NCBI RefSeq assembly: GCF_009498035.1
Contig: NZ_CP034550.1
Coordinates: forward strand, 2,108,001-2,172,000
Direction: 5' to 3'
DNA: 64,000 bases
Source: Saccharothrix syringae
GTDB taxonomy: Bacteria > Actinomycetota > Actinomycetes > Mycobacteriales > Pseudonocardiaceae
Shown here: one piece after another, positions 17,427 through 26,657 of the stretch
Numbering within the stretch: the stretch's first letter is position 1
Layout: each line of letters starts with the position of its first letter
Position numbers and translations under genes: made by a program
The notes under the pieces: model-generated
Told to the model about the DNA's origin: nothing
Databases searched by the model: none
What the model saw: the letters and a program-made list of their open reading frames with translations, nothing else

Positions 17427-17817
17427 CAGGATCTCCCTCGATCGATGGTCGTCGGTCCGGGCACCGCACGACGAACACGACCCGTCGACCACGTCGTGGC
17501 GGTGGGCCGTGTGCCGCAGCGCGACGGCGGCCGTGCGGTCGGACCGTGCGGGGAGCGGCGTGTCGGGCGGATGTCGCGAGCCGGGTGCGGTTCGGTCCGG
17601 ACAGGACTCGGCGGCCCGCGCCCCGGCGCACCGCTTCCAGGGCACGTCGCCCGGTCCCGTGGCCGGGCGGTTCCTGTCGCCTCCTCCGGACCGAAACGGA
17701 GGTTATGAAAGACGCGGCGGCGCGACCACGTCCGGAAGGGCACCAATGCGGGCACTGCCGGCTTCACACCGCCGGTCGTAGGGGGTGTCGACGTCGGCAA
17801 CATGGTCTGACCTGCGG
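17427..17817. other. Upstream region of the small beta-rich protein gene
   Basis: About 390 bp with no credible gene. It separates the start of the small protein from the end of the integrase relic and must carry the small protein's promoter. I see no clear promoter boxes or dyads. Confidence 0.4.
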
Positions 17818-18478
17818 TTAGGTGGCTGCGTGTTCGTACTCGTTGGTCAGGCCGCCGAGGACTGGTCGGCGGCGTATCGGCACGCGGCCCGGTTCTGCGG
17901 TCGGGTGGTCCGGTCGTGGTGGCGAGAGTCGCGGTGCTCGGTGTGGTCGGCGGTGGTTGCAGTGGGCCGCGTAGCGGTTCAGCACTGCTCGCAGGTGGTG
18001 TTCGTTGATGATGAGCAGTCGGTCGGTGACTTCTCGCCTGGTGGTTCCAACGAACGGCCGGTCCGGTCGCGGATCAGGAACCGCACGTGTCGGCCCTCGT
18101 CTTCGAAATCCATGACGAGGTTCCTGGCGGCTGGGGTGATCCAGGAGGTGGTCGGGTGCGCGGTGGCGCCGAGGATCCCGGTTCGGCGGTTGGCGTGTTC
18201 GACGACCGCGAATACGTACAGCCGGGTGCCGCTCAAGGTGGTGGTCTCGAAGAAGTCGCAGGCCGGCAGGGCGTCGGCCTGCGAGCTGAGGAAGGCCGGC
18301 CAAGTTGTCGAGGCGTGCTCATGTGTTGGGTCGATTCCGGCGTCCTTGAGGATCTGCCACACCGTGGACGCGGCGATCTTGATGCCGGGCGCGAGGAGGC
18401 GCCAGTGCAGGACCGTCTTCGGACGCGCCAACAGCCGAAGCTGACGAAGCGCCTATCGTCCTTGGCCCGGGCGCACAT
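17818..18478 (-). mobile_element. Integrase-core (rve) transposase relic
   Basis: The minus strand encodes an rve-type transposase in pieces: KIAASTVWQILKDAGIDPTH, ACDFFETTTLSGTRLYVFAV and RRTGILGATAHPTTSWITPA. After a frameshift and loss of the central catalytic stretch (near 18030), it continues with TDRLLIINEHHLRAVLNRYA and HCNHRRPHRAPRLSPPRPDH. The pattern is that of actinobacterial integrase-core IS elements. The missing DDE middle and the frameshift make it inactive. Confidence 0.75.
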
Positions 18479-18649
18479 GGGCAGCAGGAACAGCGGCGAA
18501 GGCGTTGGCCACGGTCAAGTGGGCCGGCCGGACTTCTCCCGGCATGTCGGAACGGAACCATGATCACGAGTGCGGCTGGAACGGGGGAGTTGCCGCTGCC
18601 GTTGGTCGTGTCTTCAATCGGCCGACGGTGCCGGGGCGAACGGGACGGG

Positions 18650-19177
18650 TCAGCGGTCCACCGACCGCAGGTGCTGCCGCCACACCTGACGGGTGTCGCT
18701 GCTCGCGCACGTCACCTGCGTGAGCGCCGTGCCGGTCGGCTGGCCGCGCAGGCACTTGCCGCTGTTGACGTTGCGGAGCTGGACGTTGAACGACCCGTTC
18801 GGGTTCTCGCTGACCAGCGGCAGTTCCCACACCTGGTGCGCCGCGCCCGTGCAGGTGAGCTGCTGGGCGATCGCGCCGTCCACGAGCGAGCCGCCCTGGA
18901 TCTGCATGCATTTGCCGCTGTGCATCGCGACCAGTAGGTACCCACCGGTTGTGGCTCGGGTCTGGAACCGCTGGTTGCCCGACCCGCTGGCAACCGGGTT
19001 CTTGCACCCGGCCTCCTGCAGGATCGCCCCGTCCGCGCTGGAGCCGCCCGCGACGTCCAGGCACAGGCCGGTGCCGCGGTCGGAGTACTGCAGCCACCAG
19101 TCCGACGCCCCGGCCTGGGGTGGAAGGACGAGGGACATGCCGAGAACGCAAACCGCGACGAGCAAGCGCGCGACCAT
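18650..19177 (-). CDS. Secreted ricin-type beta-trefoil lectin
   Basis: A 175-residue protein with an N-terminal signal peptide (ARLLVAVCVLGMSLVLPPQA, ending near AGA) and a single RICIN/CBM13 domain. Three QxW-like repeats are visible: GTGLCLDVAGGSSADGAILQ, SGKCMQIQGGSLVDGAIAQQ and NVNSGKCLRGQP, each with conserved Cys. It would bind galactose- or xylose-type sugars outside the cell. There is no attached catalytic domain, which is unusual because such domains mostly decorate hydrolases. The ATG at 19177 was chosen; a GTG at 19189 is in frame. Confidence 0.82.
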   Translation of the reverse strand: MVARLLVAVCVLGMSLVLPPQAGASDWWLQYSDRGTGLCLDVAGGSSADGAILQEAGCKNPVASGSGNQRFQTRATTGGYLLVAMHSGKCMQIQGGSLVDGAIAQQLTCTGAAHQVWELPLVSENPNGSFNVQLRNVNSGKCLRGQPTGTALTQVTCASSDTRQVWRQHLRSVDR

Positions 19178-19979
19178 GGCGACCACCACTCCCAGGCACG
19201 GGTGAAAGAGGAGAATCCCAAGAATATTGCGGAAACCGGTGTGCGACAGGCTGTCATCAGGTGGCTGTCACTGCGGCGAGCGGCGCAGCCGCCGCGTACC
19301 TCGCGGTCAGGAGCTTCTGCTGGTGGACTCCCAACGGCCATGGGGAGTTCGGGATTCCGCTGGTCCTGGGGCCGATCACCTGGTACTGGGATCGCGGGTC
19401 ACGGCAAGCGGGCAGCTGTACCGGGCGGCGAGCACGGGCGTGTGGAGTGCCCAAAGTCGGCATCCCTGGTCTGATCTGCAAGCCGGCCGCCGCGGTGCCG
19501 AACTTGTCGATCGAACCGCGTCGGTGGGAGGTGTCATGGCCGCAGCGTTCTCGGTGCCGGCGGAAACTCCGGTCACTTGATCTGCGCGTCAAGTGCGCAC
19601 ACGTGTGCCTGACGGCGATGGGGCAGGTGGACCAGAACGTGCCGGGTGGCGAGTTCTTCGCCCAGGAGGCCGAGTTCCAGCGGCACGCGGCCTCCGGCGC
19701 TGCCCTGGACGACCCGGACCGGGCCTCCCCGCGGCTGAGGGTCGGTGACCGGGCCGTCAGCCGCGAGCGTTTCACCGTGGTTCAAGGTCGTTCGTCCAAC
19801 TGACTGCCGGATTCGGGGTTAGCCGAAGACCACGGTCCAACCGGTCCCGTGGAAGTGGACGTGGGTGGTCCGGCAGTCGACGGTGTGAACCAGCCCGTCA
19901 ATGAGTACAGACAAGCCTTGTGACCAGATGCGATGACTTTCCGGGCGGCACAGGATGACCCCGGCGTGCACGGGATCGA
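19178..19979. other. Region without a recognisable intact gene
   Basis: About 800 bp. Coding-like stretches appear in short pieces, such as a plus-strand ending GQVDQNVPGGEFFAQEAEF near 19640 and a minus-strand C-terminus ending THVHFHGTGWTVVFG at about 19825. None has a start, ribosome site or known family. It looks like mixed debris. Confidence 0.45.
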
Positions 19980-20535
19980 GCCGAGCACGGCTCCGTGGCC
20001 GGAACCCCGGTGCTGATGGCCGGCGGCACGACCATACCGATCTCCGAGGTCGGGATCGGGGACGAGGTCGAGGCCACCGACCCTGAGACGGGCGAGACCA
20101 CGGACCGTGAGGCCGTCACCACCATCGTCCATGACGATGAAGGCGACATTACCAAGCTGACCGTCACCGGCCAGGACGGCACCACCGGCAAGGTCGACGC
20201 CACCTCCTGGCACCTGGTGCACGATTGTCGAGATGAGGTTTGGGAGCCGTTCCGCGGAGGCGTCGACCAAAGCTTCCAGGGACCTCTTCCGGCAGGTGCA
20301 GGGATTTCGCCGGGGTCATCTCCGGTGGAAGGTGGGTGTGCTCGTGGCAGGAACGTTCGACGTCGATGCGGGCGGCATGATTTCCAGGATCGGCAACTTC
20401 GCCGGCCATTGCCGTCCGACGGATCTTCCGGGTTCCGCTCCATTGTTGGACATCACGCGCAGTGCATTCCGGTGGCACGGTTGGAGCTTTGGAGACGGTG
20501 CTTGGGATTACTGTGCAGGGCTACCGGGTCGCTGA
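19980..20535 (+). pseudogene. Relic of a Hint-domain polymorphic toxin
   Basis: The first part reads GTPVLMAGGTTIPISEVGIG and DEVEATDPETGETTDREAVT, the conserved start of the pretoxin Hint domain found before the toxic tip of secreted polymorphic (RHS/WapA-type) toxins. The upstream Cys-containing start is lost, and the domain is cut near the GHPFWV-equivalent, where the sequence reads ATSWHLVHD. In a second frame the 20270-20535 part reads GTFDVDAGGMISRIGNFAGH, then PLLDITRSAFRWHGW, resembling a toxin-type C-terminal domain. The giant N-terminal delivery part is absent. The intact SUKH immunity-like gene lies 970 bp downstream. Confidence 0.6.
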
Positions 20536-20626
20536 GATGGCGCATGTTCCCGTTGGGTTGGTCTTGTGGGGCTTGCTCCGGGTGGGCTCGGGTGGCGACG
20601 GATCTCGCGATATAGCGGTGGTGATG

Positions 20627-21360
20627 GGAGAACAGGTGTACCCCGGGCCAAGTGTGCTCCTGGCGCGTCTCGTGCGGGCGTGAGAAGATCGTCTTCTGCG
20701 GAGTGGGAAGTTTTCGACAGGTGAACTTTCCCCGATTCCTGCTGGGCAACCTCCGGGTGAGGGGTTCCTCCGTCGACTGGCGGAGCAGGTCGGGATGCAG
20801 GACCAGGATCTCTACCTCGTGGCAGGTATTCCCGTTCCGGACGACGCGTTGCGCTTCGACGAGGCGGCAGGCCGGGAACTTCCTGAACTGGTACGTCGCG
20901 CTCTGTCCCTGCCCGCTTCGGGTAGGCAGCGGTTGCGTGAACTCGCCCAGTCCTTGCCTCTGCTCCCGCGAGCCGCGTCCCCGGGGAATCTGCGCCCTTA
21001 CGAGCAGTCCTCCCCGGGTTTCGGCTCTCTTCTCGTGAGGGTGCTCGCCCTCCGGAATCTGGGGTGGTCTTCGGCGGCCAAGGTCATGTACCTGATGTCC
21101 GGCGTCTACCCGTCAGCGGCGACGATCGGGGCAGTGGGACGCGGGGTGAAGAACCCGATGCCGAGCTTCTCGGCGGATTTTCTGCTGTTCTCGGCATTTC
21201 GGTCGAGGTTTTGGGGGGTCTGGTCGGGATGTCTGAACCGGTCGTGAGTGGCGAGCTTCCCGGGGAAACTTCCGACACGGCTGCGCTGCTCTGGGACGTT
21301 CGGCACCTGGCCGCAGCGCAGGTGCGTGAAGTTCGTCAGTTGGCGAAGGCATTGGGATGA
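20627..21360 (+). pseudogene. Regulator-like gene broken by a stop and a frameshift
   Basis: Reading from ATG at 20627, GEQVYPGPSVLLARLVRA is followed by an in-frame TGA at about 20681. After it the frame continues EDRLLRSGKFSTGELSPIPA, then GFLRRLAEQVGMQDQDLYLV. Near 21147 the frame shifts by one and then continues ELLGGFSAVLGISVEVLGGL to the stop at 21358. The whole resembles actinobacterial XRE-family or helix-turn-helix proteins of this length. The TGA could be a CGA-to-TGA change. If the stop and frameshift are sequencing errors, the gene could be intact. Confidence 0.6.
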
Positions 21361-21506
21361 ATCATCGATGCTGATGTCGGGCGGGCGATGCCGTGTCGAT
21401 TCGGGTGGATGTCGAGGTCGAGCGCAGGTGTGTTGAACGACCTGTCGTTGTAGGAAGCTGGTCGAGTGTTCGAACCGATGACGAGCTGAAGAGAGTTGCG
21501 GGACCC

Positions 21507-22415
21507 GTGGACCGGTGTGCGTCGCTGGTGGGTGAGATCAAGTCGGCGCTGGCGCGGAAGTGGCCTGGGCCGTTGGTGCGCCCTCGCGGGTACCTCCGCG
21601 CCCCGCGGGGGCGGTGCCTGGGGGCGACGCTGTCCGGGGCTCGTGTCGAGGTCTTCGAGGCGGTGCACGGCATTCGGTTGCCGCCGCCCTACCGGGCATT
21701 CCTGAGCTCGGTGGGGGACGGTGGGGTCGGGCCCGGGTACGGGCTTCAAGGGCTCAGCAGGTGGCGCAGCGTCGAGCTGCCGGGTGGTCTGGCCCGGGTC
21801 GAGTTGGGCGACGCGGCGGCCACGGGGCTGCGGGTGGTCGATGCGGGCGGGGTTGAGGCAACCGTCCTGTTGGTGACGGGGCCGCATTCGGGCCGGTTGG
21901 TGGACGTGGGGGCGGGTGTGTCCGCGCGCCTGCGGCCTGAGGAGGACTTCCTGTCCTGGTACGCCGCCTGGCTGGAGTCCGCCGATCTGCCGGGTGTCGC
22001 ACCTCGCGGGGAGTCGGTGCTGGTCGAGGTGCTGTCCACCGCCGATGAGGCGGAGCGGATCCGCGCGGTGCACGAACTCGGGGCGCTCGACGCGCTCTCC
22101 GACGACACCGTCGGGTTGGTCGGATCACTGGCCTTGCGCGACCCGAGTTCGAGGGTTCGTTATCAGGCGGTCGAACTGCTCGGGGAGTTGGGAGACGAGG
22201 TGGTGGGCGTCCTGGTCGGAGCCGTTCGGGATGGGAAGCGCTCGGTCGGCCGCCGGGCGCTGGTCCACGTCATGCGCCTGGCCGGTGCCACGCCCGCCTG
22301 GCAGGAGGCCCTTGGCGCCATGCGCTCGACCGGCGACGACGTCGGTGTGCGGATCGCCGAGGATCTGGAAAGCCGTCGGCTCCTGGGTGCGGTGTTGCCG
22401 CCGGGTGGGGCGTGA
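21507..22415 (+). CDS. SUKH (SMI1/KNR4) immunity-like protein with HEAT-like repeats
   Basis: This 302-residue protein has a SUKH domain in residues 1-170, with the motif EAVHGIRLPPPYRAFLSSVG followed by GGVGPGYGLQGL. From about residue 185 it has a HEAT-like helical part (RYQAVELLGELGDEVVGVLV). SUKH proteins neutralise nuclease or deaminase toxins delivered by polymorphic toxin systems. The start at GTG 21507 was chosen because it gives the usual SUKH N-terminus; longer readings lack family similarity. It lies downstream of a degraded Hint-toxin region, so it may be an orphan immunity gene. Confidence 0.7.
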   Translation: MDRCASLVGEIKSALARKWPGPLVRPRGYLRAPRGRCLGATLSGARVEVFEAVHGIRLPPPYRAFLSSVGDGGVGPGYGLQGLSRWRSVELPGGLARVELGDAAATGLRVVDAGGVEATVLLVTGPHSGRLVDVGAGVSARLRPEEDFLSWYAAWLESADLPGVAPRGESVLVEVLSTADEAERIRAVHELGALDALSDDTVGLVGSLALRDPSSRVRYQAVELLGELGDEVVGVLVGAVRDGKRSVGRRALVHVMRLAGATPAWQEALGAMRSTGDDVGVRIAEDLESRRLLGAVLPPGGA

Positions 22416-22589
22416 CGCTGATCGAACCGCTGCCGGGTGTTGTGGCGGGAAGGCGATGTTCACGCTCACAAGCTCGGTGTGGTGTGGTGGGGCTTATGCT
22501 CGTCCGAACGGGCGAAAATCGACGATGTCGTGAGGGTGACCAGGTTTGTCGAATCGCGATTCGACTGCGTGAAAGCGTTTGCTGCTCAA

Positions 22590-22601
22590 GTTAGCGCTAA
22601 C
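22590..22601. promoter_or_regulatory. GTTAGCGCTAAC, LacI-family operator
   Basis: A perfect 12-bp palindrome with the central CG dinucleotide typical of LacI-family operators. It lies just upstream of a TTGACG -35 box in front of the secreted arabinofuranosidase. Sugar-responsive LacI repressors of actinobacteria bind such sites at hemicellulase genes. The cognate repressor is not in this window. Confidence 0.7.
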
Positions 22602-22611
22602 AATTTTAGCA

Positions 22612-22640
22612 TTGACGTCCGACTTCGGTTGTGGCTACGT
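22612..22640 (+). promoter_or_regulatory. Candidate promoter of the GH62 gene
   Basis: TTGACG (22612-22617), a 17-bp spacer, then CTACGT (22635-22640), resembling a housekeeping sigma-70-type promoter. It is adjacent to the LacI-type operator and implies a long leader. Confidence 0.45.
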
Positions 22641-22931
22641 TGCCCTCGGAACCCGTCCTTGACGACCTCGAACGCGTCGATCGGCCGCCACTTCGGCCGT
22701 CCACCGCGAACCCTGGATCACACCAGCTCGGAGGAAGCTCGATGGCGCTGCTCGGTGGTCGAGGTCGGCGGCGAGGGGCCCGCCTGCTGCGCTCTCCACT
22801 TCCGGGTCGGGCGGTGGGGGAACTGCGCCGGGTGGTGTCGGATTCCGGGTCGATCGCCGTTCTCGTCGGCGGCTGCGATCGCGGACAGCGCCGTTTGAAG
22901 CTTGCCCAACGTCCACAGACGAGGAGATGTC

Positions 22932-24371
22932 ATGTCAGTGCAACGACGCAGCTTCATGACCAGGTTCAGAGCGGCCAACGTCGCCGCCGCGTCGGCGAGT
23001 GCCGTGGTGCTGGCTTCGGCGGCGGTCCTCGTGGCGATGCCGGCCGGTGCCGCAGCCGCGGGCTGTTCGGTGAACTACGCCGTGGCGTCGCAGTGGGAGG
23101 GTGGATTCGGCGCCAACGTGTCGATCACCAACCTGGGTGATCCGGTGTCCGAGTGGACGTTGACGTGGTCGTTCGGCGCCGGGCAGACGGTGACGCAGTC
23201 GTGGAACACGACGTTGACGCAGAGCGGTGCGGCGGTGACCGCGAAGAACGTCAGCTACAACGGGTCGATCGCCACCGGTGCCACGGTGTCGTTCGGGTTC
23301 AACGGTTCCTGGACGGGGAGCAACCCGAGTCCTGCCAGTTTCGCCCTGAACGGTGTGGTGTGCACCGGTGGCACGACTACGACGACCACCACGTCCAGCA
23401 CCACTTCCACGACGACGACCACGTCGACGACCACCACCACGACGACCACCTCGCAGGGTGGTACGTGCTCGCTCCCGTCGCGCTACCGCTGGACGTCCAC
23501 GGGGTCGTTGGCGAACCCGAGGTCGGGGTGGGTGTCGCTCAAGGACTTCACGCACGTGATGTACAACGGCAAGCACCTGGTCTACGCGACTACGCACGAC
23601 ACGGGGACGTCCTGGGGGTCGATGAACTTCGGGACCTTCACGAACTGGTCGGACATGGCCTCGGCCAGCCAGAACGCGATGAACTCGGGCACGGTGGCGC
23701 CGACGCTGCTCTACTTCGCCCCGAAGAACATCTGGGTGCTGGCCTACCAGTGGGGGCCGACCGCGTTCAGCTACCGCACGTCCAACGACCCGACCAACCC
23801 GAACGGGTGGTCGGCGGCGCAGCCGCTGTTCACCGGCAGCATCTCCGGTTCGGGCACCGGCCCGATCGACCAGACGCTGATCGGTGACGGCACGAACATG
23901 TACCTGTTCTTCGCCGGTGACAACGGCAAGATCTACCGGGCCAGCATGCCGATCGGGAACTTCCCGGGCAACTTCGGCTCGTCGTACACGACGATCATGA
24001 GCGACTCGACGAACAACCTGTTCGAGGCGGTCGAGGTCTACAAGGTCCAGGGCCAGAACCAGTACCTGATGATCGTCGAGGCGATCGGGGCCAACGGCCG
24101 CTACTTCCGGTCGTTCACCTCCAACAGCCTCAGCGGCTCGTGGACCCCGCAGGCCGCCACCGAGAGCAACCCGTTCGCGGGCAAGGCCAACAGCGGCGCC
24201 ACCTGGACCAACGACATCAGCCACGGCGACCTGATCCGCACCAACCCCGACCAGACCAAGACCATCGACCCCTGCAACCTCCAGTTCCTCTACCAGGGGC
24301 GCAGCCCCAGCTCCGGCGGTGACTACGGCAAGCTGCCCTACCGACCGGGTGTGCTGACGCTCCAGCGCTGA
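22932..24371 (+). CDS. Secreted GH62 alpha-L-arabinofuranosidase with CBM2
   Basis: This 479-residue protein has a signal peptide (about 1-43), a family-2 cellulose-binding module (45-144, [29 protein letters not shown]) and a Thr/Ser linker of about 28 residues built from ACG/ACC/ACT codons. The catalytic domain (about 177-479) has GH62 landmarks [40 protein letters not shown] and [22 protein letters not shown]62 enzymes remove arabinose side chains from arabinoxylan. Start ATG is behind GAGGAG. It is probably sugar-induced through the LacI-type operator and acts with the GH10 xylanase at 50.3 kb. Confidence 0.95.
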   Translation: MSVQRRSFMTRFRAANVAAASASAVVLASAAVLVAMPAGAAAAGCSVNYAVASQWEGGFGANVSITNLGDPVSEWTLTWSFGAGQTVTQSWNTTLTQSGAAVTAKNVSYNGSIATGATVSFGFNGSWTGSNPSPASFALNGVVCTGGTTTTTTTSSTTSTTTTTSTTTTTTTTSQGGTCSLPSRYRWTSTGSLANPRSGWVSLKDFTHVMYNGKHLVYATTHDTGTSWGSMNFGTFTNWSDMASASQNAMNSGTVAPTLLYFAPKNIWVLAYQWGPTAFSYRTSNDPTNPNGWSAAQPLFTGSISGSGTGPIDQTLIGDGTNMYLFFAGDNGKIYRASMPIGNFPGNFGSSYTTIMSDSTNNLFEAVEVYKVQGQNQYLMIVEAIGANGRYFRSFTSNSLSGSWTPQAATESNPFAGKANSGATWTNDISHGDLIRTNPDQTKTIDPCNLQFLYQGRSPSSGGDYGKLPYRPGVLTLQR

Positions 24372-24391
24372 CCCCGAGGGGCAACCCCCGG

Positions 24392-24427
24392 CCCGGCCGC
24401 AGCCGCTTCGAGCGAGCTGCGGCCGGG
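24392..24427 (+). terminator. Rho-independent-type terminator after GH62
   Basis: A 12-bp GC-rich stem CCCGGCCGCAGC / GCTGCGGCCGGG with a 12-nt loop, followed by TTTCTTCG, 20 bp after the GH62 stop. Confidence 0.8.
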
Positions 24428-24639
24428 TTTCTTCGTGTTGGGGTCCCGGCTCGCGTCGTGAGGGATGTGGATGTCCGTCTACCTGGTCTGATACACGGTT
24501 CCTGGCACGGGGTTCGGTGTGCGGACGTCGGGGCTGCGGGAGTCCTGGGCCGATCGAGTGGCTGTTGTTCCAGGAGACCCGGACGAAGGTGATCCTTGCT
24601 CCGAATCGGGTTTCACGGACTTCGAGAGGTTGGGACTCA

Positions 24640-25023
24640 ATGTCGAGAACCGTTCAGCGGGTCGCGTCGGTGGTGTTCATGGTCCTGGCACTGGCCGGGG
24701 GCGGTGTGGTGGGCGCGCAGGCGTCGGCGGACTTGGTGGAGCGGGATTTGGTGACCCTGCCGGTGCCACCGCTCAAGCCCGCCGAGGGTGAGGTCGAGGC
24801 CGCGTCGGTCTTCTGCGTCTGGCGGTACTCGCCCGGCCGCAACTCCACCGTCTGGGCGGACTGCTACCAGATCGGCGGCGGCGCGTCCGGTTTCTCCGTG
24901 TCGGTGTCGTGCAGCGACGGCAGCGTCCACAGCAGCAAGGTGACCCGGTTCGGGACCTCCGCGGTGGCCTACTGCCCCGGGGCGACGACGATGCTCAGCT
25001 TCACCCTCCGGGCCCACTACTGA
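24640..25023 (+). CDS. Small secreted protein, unknown function
   Basis: A 127-residue protein with a signal peptide (RTVQRVASVVFMVLALAGGG, cleavage near AQA or ASA) and a mature part of about 98 residues holding four Cys (FCVWRYSPG, DCYQIGG, SVSCSDGS, AYCPGA), probably as two disulfides. The start was chosen for the signal peptide and a GAGAGG site. It lies alone between the GH62 terminator and the nucleotidyltransferase gene. No family recognised; it resembles small Cys-rich exoproteins of streptomycetes. Confidence 0.7.
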   Translation: MSRTVQRVASVVFMVLALAGGGVVGAQASADLVERDLVTLPVPPLKPAEGEVEAASVFCVWRYSPGRNSTVWADCYQIGGGASGFSVSVSCSDGSVHSSKVTRFGTSAVAYCPGATTMLSFTLRAHY

Positions 25024-25089
25024 CGGTCGCGGCGCCGGTGTCGGAAAGGCGTTTTCGGGCGTCCGCGCCGTGATGACAGGATCCGGGGC

Positions 25090-26634
25090 ATGTTCTCCGG
25101 CGATTTCGAGGTGCACCTGACCGGCTCCGCGGAGGAGGCGGACGCCCTGGCCGCGTTCGCCTCCCGGAGGGGCGCGAAGTTCACCCACATCCTGCTCAAC
25201 CGCGGCGACACCCCTTCCCAGCCGATGCTCACGGTGCGGGGCAGCGGCACGCTGGAGGACCTGCACCGCCTGGCCGAGGGGTGGCGGGCGGACCTGGCCG
25301 CGGCGGGGCTGCGGGTGGTCCGGGTCAAGATCGAGGCCGCCCCGTGGAACGAGGGGGTGCCCGCGTCCGACCTGGACGCCTCCGACGAGCTGTACTTCGA
25401 GCACCACGTGAAGGTGCTGCTGCCCTCCGACGACCGCGCCGCGGTCGACCGGTTGAGGTGGGCGATCGCCGACAACGGCGCGAACGTGTCGCGCAACGCC
25501 CGGCGGCGGCGCGGCCGGCACGAGGAGCGGTTCGTCACGCAGCGGTGCCGCGGGGTGGGTCGGGCCACTGCCCGCGCCCGGCTCGACGCGCTGCTGGCCG
25601 CGCTGCGCGACGGCGGGTATGAGGTGCTGGAGGTCGAGGAGGAGTACGTCGTCCACGACGACGCGCTGCACGTCGACAGCGGGTGGCTCGAAGCGAACCG
25701 GTGGGGCGATCGGCAGACCGTGCGCGACGACCTGCTCGGCAGCGCGACGTCCCGGGGCCGCGGTCTGCCGTCGACCTTCCGGCCGCTGGTGGCCGAGGGG
25801 CGCGACGTCCGGCAGCACCGGGTGTTCGACCCGGCGCTCAAGCACTTCGACCACGCCTTCCGGGCTGGTGAGCCGGTGTTCGGCGACCCGGCGGAAGGCT
25901 CCCGCTGGTCGGCCGCCCGACGGGCCGCGATGGCGCACGTGCTCGCGGTCCTGGCCGCCTCGCCGTGGGCGGGGAACCTGGTGCTGCGCGGCAGCGTCGC
26001 GCTGCGCGCCTGGCTCGGCGAACTCGCCCGCGAACCCGGCGACCTGGACTTCGTGGTGGTGCCGAAGACCTTCGCCCCGGACGGGCCGCAGGCGCGGGCG
26101 ATGCTGGAGGGCCTGGTGGCCGCCGTCGCCGCCGATTCCGGTCCGGGCCTGCGCGCCGACCGGGTGGTGGCCGAGCACATCTGGACCTACGAGCGGGTGC
26201 CGGGCCGGCGGCTGGTGTTCCCGTTCGACGTCGACGGCCTGCCGCGGGGGGCGGTGCAGGTGGACCTGGTGTTCAACGAGGACCTGCCCGACGCGCCGGT
26301 CACCGTCGAGGTCCCGCCGCTGGGCACGCGGGTGCTCGCGGCGTCGCCCGCCCTGTCGCTGGCGTGGAAGCTCCAGTGGCTGGTGACCGACATGTACCCG
26401 CAGGGCAAGGACCTGTACGACGCCGTGCTGCTCGCCGAGCGCACCTCGACGTCGCTGGATCTCGTCCGTGAGCTGATCCGCCCCGAACTCGGTGCCGGGG
26501 CGGACGACTTCACCTGGGCGTCCGTGCTCGACCTCCACGTCGACTGGGAGAACTTCCGCGCCGAGCTGCCCGGCGTCGACGGCGACGCCGGGCCGTGGCT
26601 GCGCAGGCTCGCGGACGCGCTGGGCCGCTCGTGA
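25090..26634 (+). CDS. AbiEii-like nucleotidyltransferase with a conserved N-terminal region
   Basis: A 514-residue protein in two parts. The N-terminal 200 residues contain two related alpha/beta segments: FEVHLTGSAEEADALAAFAS with THILLNRGDTPSQPMLTVRG, then YFEHHVKVLLPSDD with NVSRNARRRRGRHEERFVTQ. I know this layout from actinobacterial hypothetical proteins, without a function. Residues 290-514 resemble AbiEii/AbiGii-type nucleotidyltransferases: VLRGSVALRAWLGE, then PGDLDFVVV and a late LQVDLVF-like VQVDLVFNED and WKLQWLVTDMYPQGKDLYDA. AbiEii toxins add nucleotides to tRNA. No antitoxin gene (AbiEi) is adjacent, so the role may differ. Monocistronic. Confidence 0.7.
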   Translation: MFSGDFEVHLTGSAEEADALAAFASRRGAKFTHILLNRGDTPSQPMLTVRGSGTLEDLHRLAEGWRADLAAAGLRVVRVKIEAAPWNEGVPASDLDASDELYFEHHVKVLLPSDDRAAVDRLRWAIADNGANVSRNARRRRGRHEERFVTQRCRGVGRATARARLDALLAALRDGGYEVLEVEEEYVVHDDALHVDSGWLEANRWGDRQTVRDDLLGSATSRGRGLPSTFRPLVAEGRDVRQHRVFDPALKHFDHAFRAGEPVFGDPAEGSRWSAARRAAMAHVLAVLAASPWAGNLVLRGSVALRAWLGELAREPGDLDFVVVPKTFAPDGPQARAMLEGLVAAVAADSGPGLRADRVVAEHIWTYERVPGRRLVFPFDVDGLPRGAVQVDLVFNEDLPDAPVTVEVPPLGTRVLAASPALSLAWKLQWLVTDMYPQGKDLYDAVLLAERTSTSLDLVRELIRPELGAGADDFTWASVLDLHVDWENFRAELPGVDGDAGPWLRRLADALGRS

Positions 26635-26657
26635 GCCGGTGACGCGTCCGCGGTTGC

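Larger units (their letters stand above)
22416..22931. other. Regulatory region of the GH62 gene
   Basis: About 515 bp with no credible gene. It carries a LacI-type palindrome at 22590-22601 and a likely promoter (22612-22640), described separately, followed by a long untranslated leader of about 290 bp before the GH62 start. Confidence 0.55.

Noticed and set aside
19178..19979. Short coding-like pieces on both strands
   Set aside because: No start codon, ribosome site or family match supports any of them.
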